From Methanocella_A sp049676595 (GTDB lineage: Archaea; Halobacteriota; Methanocellia; Methanocellales; Methanocellaceae), in NCBI RefSeq assembly GCF_049676595.1, contig NZ_CP187259.1, forward strand, positions 2,542,001-2,606,000: DNA of 64,000 nt, read 5' to 3'. A model generated the notes under the pieces. That model worked only from the letters and a program-made list of their open reading frames with translations. It did no database searches and was not told where the DNA came from. Both the position numbers and the translations under genes were made by a program. This document shows positions 1 through 7,882 of this stretch, piece after piece; position 1 is the stretch's first letter, and each line of letters opens with the position of its first letter.

Positions 1-2
1 CT

Positions 3-719
3 TCGACCAACATGGTTCTGCAACACCAAGGCTGTGCCCTTGTGGCCATGAGGGCGGACTCGGCCGACTTTCTGGATAAGCTCAACGCCGGGACTACTAT
101 ATCGGCGTTCCTGGCCTCGTCCAGCATCGGGCTCGACGTCATCTGCAGGCGCAGCAAATGCACGACTGATCGGATATCACAGGCGGCGATGGGAGATACG
201 CAGGCCACGATAGGCGATATGCGGGATGCAGTCGCCGCGGTTAAGCTTAAGTGTAAAGATATATATTATGTCAATATGGGTTTCGTTGTCGACGTGCCCC
301 ATTCAGAAATACCCTACGTGCTGGCCACAGGCGGCCGGCTTTTCTCAGGTGTCAAGCAGCTGATCCGGAGACTGGGCGAACTGGGGGTGGACGTCTATAT
401 CGCGTCCGGAGACAACCGTAAGTCGCTGTCCGCGCTGGCCCGGGAACTCGGCCTCCCCGAAGCGAGGGCTTTTGATGCCCTGTCACCGTCGGGGAAAAAG
501 GAGCTGGTCATAAAGCTTCGGGAGAAGTATGACCGGGTAGTGATGGTCGGTGACGGAATCAACGACCACCAGGCGATCCAGGCGGCGGACATCGGAGTGC
601 TTACCGTCCAGCAGGCTGGCCCGCGGCCGCAGATACTTTACGACTCGGCCGACGTCGTGATTGACAACATTAGAAATGTCGAAGAAGTGATCAGCAAACG
701 ATTACCCGAAGGAAAATGA
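3..719 (+). CDS. HAD-superfamily, soluble P-type-ATPase-like phosphatase (5' partial)
   Basis: The reading frame is open to the left edge of the window, so the N-terminus may be missing; the first internal ATG is at 12. The C-terminal half has the HAD fold signatures seen in soluble P-type ATPase-like proteins: a motif II-like YIASGDN, a motif III lysine in SGKKELV and the motif IV signature GDGIND followed by HQAI. The usual motif I (DxDGT) is not apparent; the segment before the domain reads GFVVDVPHSE, with only one Asp. The N-terminal roughly 90 residues match no family I know. It ends 45 bases before atwA on the same strand, so it may be co-transcribed with the MCR activation cluster. 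Phosphatase activity is uncertain because of the weak motif I. Confidence 0.7.
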   Translation, partial: STNMVLQHQGCALVAMRADSADFLDKLNAGTTISAFLASSSIGLDVICRRSKCTTDRISQAAMGDTQATIGDMRDAVAAVKLKCKDIYYVNMGFVVDVPHSEIPYVLATGGRLFSGVKQLIRRLGELGVDVYIASGDNRKSLSALARELGLPEARAFDALSPSGKKELVIKLREKYDRVVMVGDGINDHQAIQAADIGVLTVQQAGPRPQILYDSADVVIDNIRNVEEVISKRLPEGK

Positions 720-764
720 CCTTTACATTCAAACCTTTACAATCATAACCCGGAGGAAACTGGA

Positions 765-2387
765 GTGACTGCCTTTATCGAAGTTAAGAACCTGAACGTG
801 AAGTACGGCGAGAAAAGCGTACTTAAAAACATCAACCTCACCATCAACGAGGGCGAGGTTCTCGGCATCATCGGCCGTAGCGGAGCCGGCAAGACCATCC
901 TGTTACACGTGATCCGGGGCCTGGACGAGGACATCCCTGCGTCCGGGAGCATAGTATTCCATCTGGCGAGCTGCGAGAAATGCGGCTACACTAACCCGCC
1001 ATCCTGGACCGGCAAAGCCTGCCCGAAGTGTGGCGGCACCATGAAGGCCAGAGATGTCGATACCTTAGCAGCCGACATGACTGACGGGGACCGCAGGAGC
1101 ATTTCAACCAGGATCGCCATCATGATCCAGCGTACGTTTGCCCTGTACGGCGACGACCGGGTCATCGAGAACGTGATGCGGGCACTGGAAGACGTGAACT
1201 ATTCCAAAGACCACACCCAGGGCCAGCTTGTCCAGCGGGCTGCCGACCTGATTGATCAGGTGAAGCTGTCCCACCGCATGATGCACATCGCGAGAGACCT
1301 TTCGGGCGGTGAAAAGCAGCGGGTCGTCCTGGCCAGGCAACTGGCTAAGGAGCCCATGATGCTGCTCGCCGACGAGCCTACCGGCACACTTGACCCCAAG
1401 ACTGCAGCAATCGTCCACCAGGGCATCGTCCAGGCGGCGAAAGACAATAACATGACAGTGCTCATCACCTCGCACTTCCAGGAGACGATCAAGGACATGG
1501 CCACCAGGGCCATCCTGCTGGACAACGGCGAGATCAAGATCGACGGCTCTCCCGACGACGTGATCAAGGAGTTCATGAAATCCTCTAAGACGGTGGAGAA
1601 GAAAGAGTTCACCGCCGGCGGCCCGATCATCAGGGTACAGGATCTGGAGAAGACGTACCTGTCCATCGACCGGGGCATCATCAAGGCGATCAACAAGGTC
1701 ACCTTTGAGGTGAAAGAAGGAGAAATCTTCGGAGTGGTCGGCGTCAGCGGCGCAGGTAAGACATCCCTGTCCAACGCCATCACCGGCAACCTCGAGGAAA
1801 CCCACGGCATCTGCGAAGTGAGGATCGGCGACGACTGGGTCAACATGCTGGAGCCCGGCTACTATGCCCGAGGCAGGGCAAAGCAGTACGTAGGCCTGCT
1901 ACACCAGGAGTATGACCTCTACCCGCACAGGACTGTCGTGGACAACCTGACCGACGCCATAGGCCTGGACTTCCCGGCAGAGCTCGCGGAGAGAAAGGCT
2001 ATGCACACGCTGCAGATCGCCGGCTTCAACGACGAAAAGAGCGGCGAAGTCCTCCCCCAGTTCCCGCACGAGCTGTCCGAAGGCGAACGCCACAGGGTAG
2101 CGCTTGCGCAGGTCCTGATCAGGGAGCCCCGCATCGTCGTCCTCGACGAGCCGACAGGCACCATGGACCCGTTCACCAAGCGGGACGTGGCCAACTCGAT
2201 CCTGTCCTCGAGAGACGAGATCGGAGAGACGTTCGTCATTGTTTCCCACGACATGGAGTTCGTCCGCATGGTGTGCGACCGGGTGATGCTGATGCGTGGC
2301 GGCAAGATCGTCGACATCGGCGACGTCAATACCGTGCTCTCTAAGGTCACCGAGCAGGAGCGCCAGATCATGGCGCAGGGCCCGTGA
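765..2387 (+). CDS. atwA: Methyl-coenzyme M reductase component A2 (AtwA), twin ABC ATPase
   Basis: A2 is the cytoplasmic ATPase needed, with the marker proteins, for ATP-dependent reductive activation of the nickel cofactor F430 in methyl-coenzyme M reductase. Two complete ABC ATPase domains are visible. The first has Walker A GRSGAGKT, signature LSGGEKQR and Walker B followed by DEPTGTLD. The second has Walker A GVSGAGKT, signature LSEGERHR and DEPTGTMD. Domain one carries a cysteine insert of zinc-ribbon type (CEKC near residue 66 and CPKC about 20 residues later), a family feature. There is no membrane segment, so it is not a transporter subunit. The 540 aa length is normal. The start is GTG, chosen because a GGAGG ribosome site lies 8 bases upstream. 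It heads the cluster of mmp genes. Confidence 0.96.
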   Translation: MTAFIEVKNLNVKYGEKSVLKNINLTINEGEVLGIIGRSGAGKTILLHVIRGLDEDIPASGSIVFHLASCEKCGYTNPPSWTGKACPKCGGTMKARDVDTLAADMTDGDRRSISTRIAIMIQRTFALYGDDRVIENVMRALEDVNYSKDHTQGQLVQRAADLIDQVKLSHRMMHIARDLSGGEKQRVVLARQLAKEPMMLLADEPTGTLDPKTAAIVHQGIVQAAKDNNMTVLITSHFQETIKDMATRAILLDNGEIKIDGSPDDVIKEFMKSSKTVEKKEFTAGGPIIRVQDLEKTYLSIDRGIIKAINKVTFEVKEGEIFGVVGVSGAGKTSLSNAITGNLEETHGICEVRIGDDWVNMLEPGYYARGRAKQYVGLLHQEYDLYPHRTVVDNLTDAIGLDFPAELAERKAMHTLQIAGFNDEKSGEVLPQFPHELSEGERHRVALAQVLIREPRIVVLDEPTGTMDPFTKRDVANSILSSRDEIGETFVIVSHDMEFVRMVCDRVMLMRGGKIVDIGDVNTVLSKVTEQERQIMAQGP

Positions 2388-2488
2388 GGCCCATCTTTTT
2401 AAACTAACAGAGGAAGTGTTTTCTTTTATTACGGTCAAAAGAAAGTATTTGATTTGAAACATTATTTTGGTATGGAGAAGAGGGTACT

Positions 2489-4021
2489 TTGAGCGTAGAA
2501 TATGTCGTAGATGTCAACGGGAAAAAGGTGGCTGTGAAGCAGGGTGCTACGGTGGCCGACGCGCTGGCCGCGGCAGGTGCCAGCCACTACCCTGGCACAG
2601 TCATCGGCATCATCAGCGGTAGGGAAGAAGCCCGCAAAGAGGTGGCTACAGAGTTCAGGATAATGACTACCCGGGGCGAGGTCCGGCTGGAACTGAGCGG
2701 AGCGCTCAAGCACGCCTGGCTGGACAGCTACAGCCAGTTTACTGGTACCGGGACAAAGTGGACTACCAGCCACGCCATTGCCTTCGGGCCTGCTCCGACC
2801 GGAGTGACCGCCGGGAAAACCGAGGCAGAATACCATCGATGGGACGTGGCCTTCGGTACCGGAGGCTACGATGCCAAGAACACGTACCTGATCATCTCGA
2901 AAGCAGATCACTCCTCTGACTATGGTGTCAAAGGCGGTGGAACTTTCGGTAAAATTATCTCGGGCAAAAAGGTGCTGGACAGCCTGGGCCAGGAAGATAG
3001 CATCAAGTCCATCGAGCCGGTCGTGAAGCTGGAAAAGTTCGCTAACAAGACTATCACCATGGACACGTCGATGCCTGTGGAAGACGGCATGGAAATTCAC
3101 ACTGCGCTGCAGGTGGAAATGCTGCCGAAGGCCAGGGAAGGTGCAGAGCACTTCTACGCGGCGGTAAAGGACGGAATGTTCCCGGTGGACTTTTGTGCCA
3201 GCACGTTCATATCCAGCGATATCATGCTGGGCGAGGTCTGCCCGTACGAGAACCTGGGAGCCAGAAGTGAAGGCGCTGTAAGTATCCGCACAGACGGTAG
3301 CGGTAAAGGCCGCATCTACATTTCGAGGGCGGACATGACGTCGAGCATCTATCACTCGATCGTCGGCAGGGTCATCAACGGCATTGAGCTGGTCAAGATT
3401 GTGTCTCCAGGCCAGCGCATAGCGGTCACGACGATGCCCGATCGCCTCAGTGTGCTGGGCATGGACCTGAAAGCTGCCGAGGCATTTCTGACTCAGCGGG
3501 GCGTCACGTACGAGAAGGCCGGCCACCAGGGCGAGGATGCCGTAGTCGTCGATCAAACGCCCAGGACGACCATGGAGATCGTCAGTTCCGGCACCGTCAA
3601 AATCACATCGATTCCAAGGGAGAACCTTGTGGAGATCAAGCTGTACGATAACGTCGCGCCCCAGTCGGTCGAGTACTTCCGCAGGGCCACGGGCTTGAAA
3701 GAGCAGCACGTGGGAGCTCTCAACGTATTCTTCAAGTACGAGGATACGCTCCTCTTCAAGGGCAAGACCGTGCACGTAGGAGAACTCATACCGGAGAACA
3801 AGCCGGATGAGGGCATGACTGTGGCGGCCGGGGAAATAGGGCTGACCAACATGGCCGCTAAGTACGCCGGCATGGTGGGAGTAAGGTTCGGCGACAGCAG
3901 CAAGTTCGGCCCCACAGGGGAGAAGTATGTCGCGACCAACATTATCGGCCGGGTGCTGAACATGGAAAAGCTGAGAAAGACGAAGGATAAGGAAACCGTC
4001 TACTTCACGGAGGTGCGATGA
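2489..4021 (+). CDS. mmp3: Methanogenesis marker protein 3
   Basis: This matches methanogenesis marker protein 3 (UPF0288 family, about 500 aa), which is found essentially only in methanogens and relatives. An N-terminal ubiquitin-like/TGS-type stretch (VNGKKVAVKQGATVADAL) is followed by cyclophilin-like repeats, such as TTRGEVRLEL and, near residue 385, LVEIKLYDNVAPQSVEYF. From published work on methanococcal MCR activation, Mmp3 is a component of the activation complex with McrC, Mmp7, Mmp17 and A2; the role here is inferred from that. The start is TTG, supported by a purine-rich GAGAAGAGGG just upstream. It overlaps the next gene by 4 bases, which indicates translational coupling. Confidence 0.93.
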   Translation: MSVEYVVDVNGKKVAVKQGATVADALAAAGASHYPGTVIGIISGREEARKEVATEFRIMTTRGEVRLELSGALKHAWLDSYSQFTGTGTKWTTSHAIAFGPAPTGVTAGKTEAEYHRWDVAFGTGGYDAKNTYLIISKADHSSDYGVKGGGTFGKIISGKKVLDSLGQEDSIKSIEPVVKLEKFANKTITMDTSMPVEDGMEIHTALQVEMLPKAREGAEHFYAAVKDGMFPVDFCASTFISSDIMLGEVCPYENLGARSEGAVSIRTDGSGKGRIYISRADMTSSIYHSIVGRVINGIELVKIVSPGQRIAVTTMPDRLSVLGMDLKAAEAFLTQRGVTYEKAGHQGEDAVVVDQTPRTTMEIVSSGTVKITSIPRENLVEIKLYDNVAPQSVEYFRRATGLKEQHVGALNVFFKYEDTLLFKGKTVHVGELIPENKPDEGMTVAAGEIGLTNMAAKYAGMVGVRFGDSSKFGPTGEKYVATNIIGRVLNMEKLRKTKDKETVYFTEVR

Positions 4022-4467
4022 TGGCGACACAGGACGATATTATCACCAAGATGGTAGTCATATCGGATTCGCTGCTACCCGCGGAGGTGGCGATCAGCGC
4101 TTACAAAATTACCAGCGACGTAGTGATCAAAGAGACGTGCTACGGGCTGATGATCACAGGCAAACGCGACGAAGTGAACCGGCTCGCAGGAGAGCTGCGC
4201 AACGAACACCCTCACAAGATATTCATCAAGGAACGCGGCTATCCCTCGGGAGACAAGAGACGCTGTCGCGCCGATCGCGGAGGAGGCCCGAGGCCGGGGT
4301 TCCACCAGCTGAAGGAAGAGCTGGACATCCTGCCCGATATAGGCAAAGGCCTGGTGCTCGTGGAGCGGGGCAATAAGCCAGTATCCCAGCCGAGGCCGAA
4401 GAACATTGACGTTGATAAGTTCAAGGAGATCATCAATTCGACTATCGCAGAAGGAGATGCGCAATGA
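4018..4467 (+). CDS. mmp6: Methanogenesis marker protein 6
   Basis: A 149-aa cytoplasmic protein of the methanogenesis marker 6 family. The diagnostic basic/glycine motif RGYPSGDKRRCRADRGGG lies near residues 74-91, followed by PRPGFHQL. The N-terminal half looks like a small alpha/beta domain. Its biochemical role is not established; co-occurrence with MCR and its position inside the atwA-mmp cluster imply MCR assembly or activation. It overlaps the genes on both sides by 4 bases. Tandem ATG codons at 4018 and 4021 leave a one-codon uncertainty in the start. Confidence 0.92.
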   Translation: MMATQDDIITKMVVISDSLLPAEVAISAYKITSDVVIKETCYGLMITGKRDEVNRLAGELRNEHPHKIFIKERGYPSGDKRRCRADRGGGPRPGFHQLKEELDILPDIGKGLVLVERGNKPVSQPRPKNIDVDKFKEIINSTIAEGDAQ

Positions 4468-4931
4468 AGATTTTTATCTATCCCCCTAACAGCCTCATAT
4501 TAGCCGATCTGGTGGAACGCTTCGGCCACGAGCCCCTGACGCTCATGAGCGAAGTCCGCAAGAAAGTGACCAGCCCCAGCCTGGACTCCCCGCCGATGAA
4601 CATGACGCCGGACGACCCGAAGAAGGGCCTGAAGTACGCCGCCATCGAGATTCCGTCGGGCGTCAGAGGCCGGATGGCCCTGATGGACCCGCTGATCGAG
4701 CAGGCGGAGGCGGCGATCATCGTAGAGGACGCCGAATACATGTTCGGGTGCATGGGCTGCGCCAGAACAAACGAGCTGCTGAAGTTCGTGGTCCGGAAGA
4801 AAGGAGTGCCAGTGCTTGAGTTACAGTATCCCAAAAACGAAAACGAGGCGAAAAATTTCGTGTTATATGTCAACGAGTTCCTGGATAAGCTGACCGAGAA
4901 AGTGGCGCCGAAGGCGGAGGGAAGCCAATGA
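4464..4931 (+). CDS. mmp5: Methanogenesis marker protein 5
   Basis: A 155-aa protein of the methanogenesis marker 5 family. The central motif MFGCMGCART (around residue 93) has two closely spaced cysteines that could bind metal or take part in redox. An N-terminal segment YPPNSLILADLVERFGH is typical of the family. Function is unknown beyond strict association with methanogens. It overlaps mmp6 and mmp15 by 4 bases each, so all three are surely one transcript and coupled in translation. Confidence 0.92.
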   Translation: MKIFIYPPNSLILADLVERFGHEPLTLMSEVRKKVTSPSLDSPPMNMTPDDPKKGLKYAAIEIPSGVRGRMALMDPLIEQAEAAIIVEDAEYMFGCMGCARTNELLKFVVRKKGVPVLELQYPKNENEAKNFVLYVNEFLDKLTEKVAPKAEGSQ

Positions 4932-6178
4932 GGAAGATACGCATAGCGCACCTCACCTGCGGCTCGGAGCACAGCGGTGTACAGGCCGAGATCGAGAAGG
5001 CCGCAGAGCAGGTCAACGCCCAGATCGTCTTTCCCGAGGTAGAGATCGGCAACGTGAAGGAGAACGCCAACGCGTTCGGCCTGCAGGTAGCCAGCCCTGA
5101 CTTACGCCTGATGATCGCCCGGGCCAAGAGCATCGCCAAAGGCGAAACCAAGGCGGATGCAGTCTTCATCACGACCTGCTTCCGGTGCGCCGAAGGCGCC
5201 ATCGTCAGGAACGCTTTGAGAGACTACCTGCACCAGCAGTCCGGCTTACCGGTCATCAGCTACTCCTTTACAGAGAGAACATCTCACGAGACGCTGCTGA
5301 CCAGGATGGAAGCGTTATCGACCACTGCGCTCCGCCGCAGCCTGCTCGCGAGGGAAGAGCAGTCTGGCCTGACAGCAGGCATCGACTCAGGGTCGAGCAC
5401 CACTAAGGCCGTCATCATGCGGGATAACAAGATCATAGGCACGGGCTGGGTCAAATCCACGGATGTGCTCAAGAGCGCAGAAGAAGCCTTCAGCAAAGCG
5501 CTGGCAGAAGCCGGAGTCAAGAGAGAAGAGCTGAACGGGATCGGCACCACCGGCTACGGCAGGTTCCTGATCGGCAAGCACTACAATGCCGACCTCATCC
5601 AGGAAGAGCTGACGGTCAATTCCAAAGGCGCCGTATACCTGGCCGGAATGCAGAAGGGCCCGGCCACGGTCATCGATATCGGCGGCATGGACAACAAGGC
5701 CATCTCAGTCCAGGACGGCATTCCGGGAAGCTTCACGATGGGCGGCATCTGTGCCGGCGCATCGGGCAGGTTCCTGGAGCAGTCGGCCAACAGGCTGGGC
5801 GTGGAAATCGGAGACATGGGCGCGCTGGCAGTCAAAGGCGACCACTCCAGGGTAACGATGAACAGCTACTGTATCGTCTTCGGCACCCAGAGCTTAATCA
5901 ACTCACTGTCCCAGGGCCACGCCCGGGAAGACGTGGCGGCAGCAGCCTGCTACAGCGTCGCTGAACAGGTTTTCGAGCAGCAGTTACAGGAGATTGAGGT
6001 GAAAAAACCGGTGATCATGGTGGGCGGATCTTCGCTTAACATCGGCCTGGTGAAAGCCATGGGCGACCTGCTGAAGATCGACATCGTCGTCCCGCCGTAC
6101 TCCCAGCACATCGGCGCAGTTGGCGCCGCCCTTCTCGTCTCCGGCATAAGGGGAGGGAAAGGACAGGATGATCAGTGA
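4928..6178 (+). CDS. mmp15: Methanogenesis marker protein 15, ASKHA (BadF/HgdC-like) ATPase
   Basis: A 416-aa protein with an N-terminal domain of about 145 residues holding scattered cysteines (TCFRCAEG), then an acetate-kinase/Hsp70-type ATPase domain starting AGIDSGSSTTKAVIM near residue 152 with a second phosphate motif VIDIGGMDNKA. The ATPase resembles activators of 2-hydroxyacyl-CoA dehydratase, in which two subunits share one iron-sulfur cluster. The cysteines in GGICAGASGRFLE and NSYCIVFG sit where the cluster ligands lie in that family. It could therefore couple ATP hydrolysis to low-potential electron delivery for MCR maturation; that is inference. Coupled by 4-base overlap to mmp5 and by 11 bases to mmp17. 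Confidence 0.92.
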   Translation: MRKIRIAHLTCGSEHSGVQAEIEKAAEQVNAQIVFPEVEIGNVKENANAFGLQVASPDLRLMIARAKSIAKGETKADAVFITTCFRCAEGAIVRNALRDYLHQQSGLPVISYSFTERTSHETLLTRMEALSTTALRRSLLAREEQSGLTAGIDSGSSTTKAVIMRDNKIIGTGWVKSTDVLKSAEEAFSKALAEAGVKREELNGIGTTGYGRFLIGKHYNADLIQEELTVNSKGAVYLAGMQKGPATVIDIGGMDNKAISVQDGIPGSFTMGGICAGASGRFLEQSANRLGVEIGDMGALAVKGDHSRVTMNSYCIVFGTQSLINSLSQGHAREDVAAAACYSVAEQVFEQQLQEIEVKKPVIMVGGSSLNIGLVKAMGDLLKIDIVVPPYSQHIGAVGAALLVSGIRGGKGQDDQ

Positions 6179-6779
6179 CATGATGGAGCCCCTCGAAGTC
6201 TTCAAAGTAGAATGCGTGGATGAGGAAGGCGCTCAGAAATACGAGAGCGTCATCCGGGACGTGCTTACCGACCTGAACCTGGTGAGGGCTATCGGCCGCC
6301 TGCGAGTCTACATCGACCCGAAGGAGCCCGTGTTTATCATAGTGGGAATGTTCAGGCAAGGTCTGCCGACCATTACTCTCGGCGACGTGGCAGACATCAA
6401 CGGCGTCAACGAAGGCATCATGGTCTCGGTCAGGGAAGAGCAGTACGCTTCGACGGCAGTAGGCAAGCTCTACCTGAAGTTCGGGAGAGACAAGATTATC
6501 CCGACTGACAGAACCTCGGTCATCGTACCCATGGAAGGCGACTATGGCCGCCTGCACGACGAGATATCCTCGATCGTGGTATACGACCCGAAGGACGAGC
6601 TCAAGAAAGCGGTGATCGACGCGCTGATCAGGATAGCCCCCGAAGGCTTCAGGGTCCGCAAGCACTACATTTCCGAGCATACGCTCGCCTTCATCGCCTC
6701 GGAAGACCCGATCAAGCCCGCCTGGATGGAAGTTTGCCACCGCATCAGGGAAGAGATCAAGCAGGACAAGGAGGCCTGA
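6168..6779 (+). CDS. mmp17: Methanogenesis marker protein 17
   Basis: A 203-aa protein of the methanogenesis marker 17 family. It begins with an acidic segment EVFKVECVDEEG and contains the conserved GRLRVYIDPKEPVFI and PTDRTSVIVP stretches. It has no signal peptide or membrane segment. Published purification of the MCR activation complex from a methanococcus places Mmp17 with McrC, Mmp3, Mmp7 and A2; the same role is inferred here. ATG at 6168 has GGGAGG upstream; ATG at 6180 is an alternative, which would remove the overlap with mmp15. Confidence 0.92.
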   Translation: MISDMMEPLEVFKVECVDEEGAQKYESVIRDVLTDLNLVRAIGRLRVYIDPKEPVFIIVGMFRQGLPTITLGDVADINGVNEGIMVSVREEQYASTAVGKLYLKFGRDKIIPTDRTSVIVPMEGDYGRLHDEISSIVVYDPKDELKKAVIDALIRIAPEGFRVRKHYISEHTLAFIASEDPIKPAWMEVCHRIREEIKQDKEA

Positions 6780-6785
6780 ACAGGC

Positions 6786-7706
6786 ATGGAACCACTGATT
6801 TACCAGGGTGGCATCTACAAGCACGAGCAGATGATCGAGCTGGTCGAAGACCTCGGCGGGTACATCCTGCAGAAAAACGTGCTCCAGCTGGACGTCATCG
6901 CAGTCATGCTGGTACCGAACGCGGATTTGCCGCTGATCGAGGCCAAGTCGAAAGAACTGCTGGGCAAGCTCACCAAGGCCCCGCTCGCCGGCGCCGAGAT
7001 AGCCGTGGTCACCCCGACGCTGGCCTACCAGCACTTACCGCACCTGGCCTGCGACCTTGCCGAGTACCTCCGCAGGGCAGGCTCCAAGACGAACATGATA
7101 GGCCTGGCCAGAGGCGTAGGCAAACGCGTGGCACAGCTCAAGGCAGCTGAAATCGACCTGATCAACGAGCACGACTGCGCAGTCTTCACCTACGGCAACT
7201 TCCGGGAGTGCATCAAGGAAAAGACCAAGCTGTTCCGGGACATCGAGATACCGATAATTGTCACGGGAGGCCCGACTATGGAGGTATCCGAAGTACCGGG
7301 ATGTGTCGACTACATCGGAGGCCTTGGCAGAGTCATGCACAGGACGAGGCAGAAAGACGAGCTGGCTATACTGGATAAGCTCGTGGATGCCACAGGCAAA
7401 GTGCTTGACCAGCGGCGGGAAGAGCTGGACAAGGACCCCCTCAGCGTCAGTCCGCCAAGAGTGATGCACGAGATCGAAAAGCAGATACCCGACATCCCCG
7501 AATCGCTGTCTCCGACGCCGATCACGCTACAGCTGAACGGCTGCCGCATCAAGGTACCCTACGACGAGTACGCAGACCGCATCCTCAACGTCAAGTTCGA
7601 CGAGGGCATATACATGAGAGAGGTAGCAAAGCTCTACCGCTCGAAGATGAAAGATTACATCATCCTGAGGATACTGCCTAAGTCCGAAACCGGGTTTGTT
7701 ATCTGA
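6786..7706 (+). CDS. mmp7: Methanogenesis marker protein 7
   Basis: A 306-aa cytoplasmic protein of the methanogenesis marker 7 family. It starts YQGGIYKHEQMIELVEDLGGY-type and holds the family segments VVTPTLAYQHLP and YGNFRECIKEK. Cysteines at HLACDLAEYL, EHDCAVF, FRECIKEK and VPGCVDYIGG are candidates for metal binding. Mmp7 is reported to co-purify with McrC in the MCR activation complex. It is the last gene of the cluster, 6 bases after mmp17, and is followed by a strong terminator. No mcrC is present in this window. Confidence 0.92.
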   Translation: MEPLIYQGGIYKHEQMIELVEDLGGYILQKNVLQLDVIAVMLVPNADLPLIEAKSKELLGKLTKAPLAGAEIAVVTPTLAYQHLPHLACDLAEYLRRAGSKTNMIGLARGVGKRVAQLKAAEIDLINEHDCAVFTYGNFRECIKEKTKLFRDIEIPIIVTGGPTMEVSEVPGCVDYIGGLGRVMHRTRQKDELAILDKLVDATGKVLDQRREELDKDPLSVSPPRVMHEIEKQIPDIPESLSPTPITLQLNGCRIKVPYDEYADRILNVKFDEGIYMREVAKLYRSKMKDYIILRILPKSETGFVI

Positions 7707-7721
7707 AGATAGATCCTTTGT

Positions 7722-7764
7722 GGCCGGAGGGAAACCTCCCGGCCCATATCGCCCAGTCTTTTTT
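7722..7764 (+). terminator. Terminator of the atwA-mmp cluster
   Basis: A GC-rich hairpin with arms beginning GGCCGG and ending CCGGCC closes over GAAA, and a run of T residues lies about 15 bases after it. It lies just downstream of mmp7. Confidence 0.7.
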
Positions 7765-7882
7765 AGTTCAGCTAAGCCAGAATAGAAACTAATTATATAT
7801 GCACCTATCCCTTAATATCCAGTTAAGCACCTGGCTGGCCCGAGACGCCGGTCAGAAAGAAGGGCATTTTGGGAGTGGTGGT

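Noticed and set aside
2462..4030. A 522-codon frame on the minus strand opposite mmp3
   Set aside because: It is the antisense of a firmly identified gene, His/Arg/Leu-rich, a product of codon bias in GC-rich DNA. The same applies to 62683-63840 opposite the thermosome gene.
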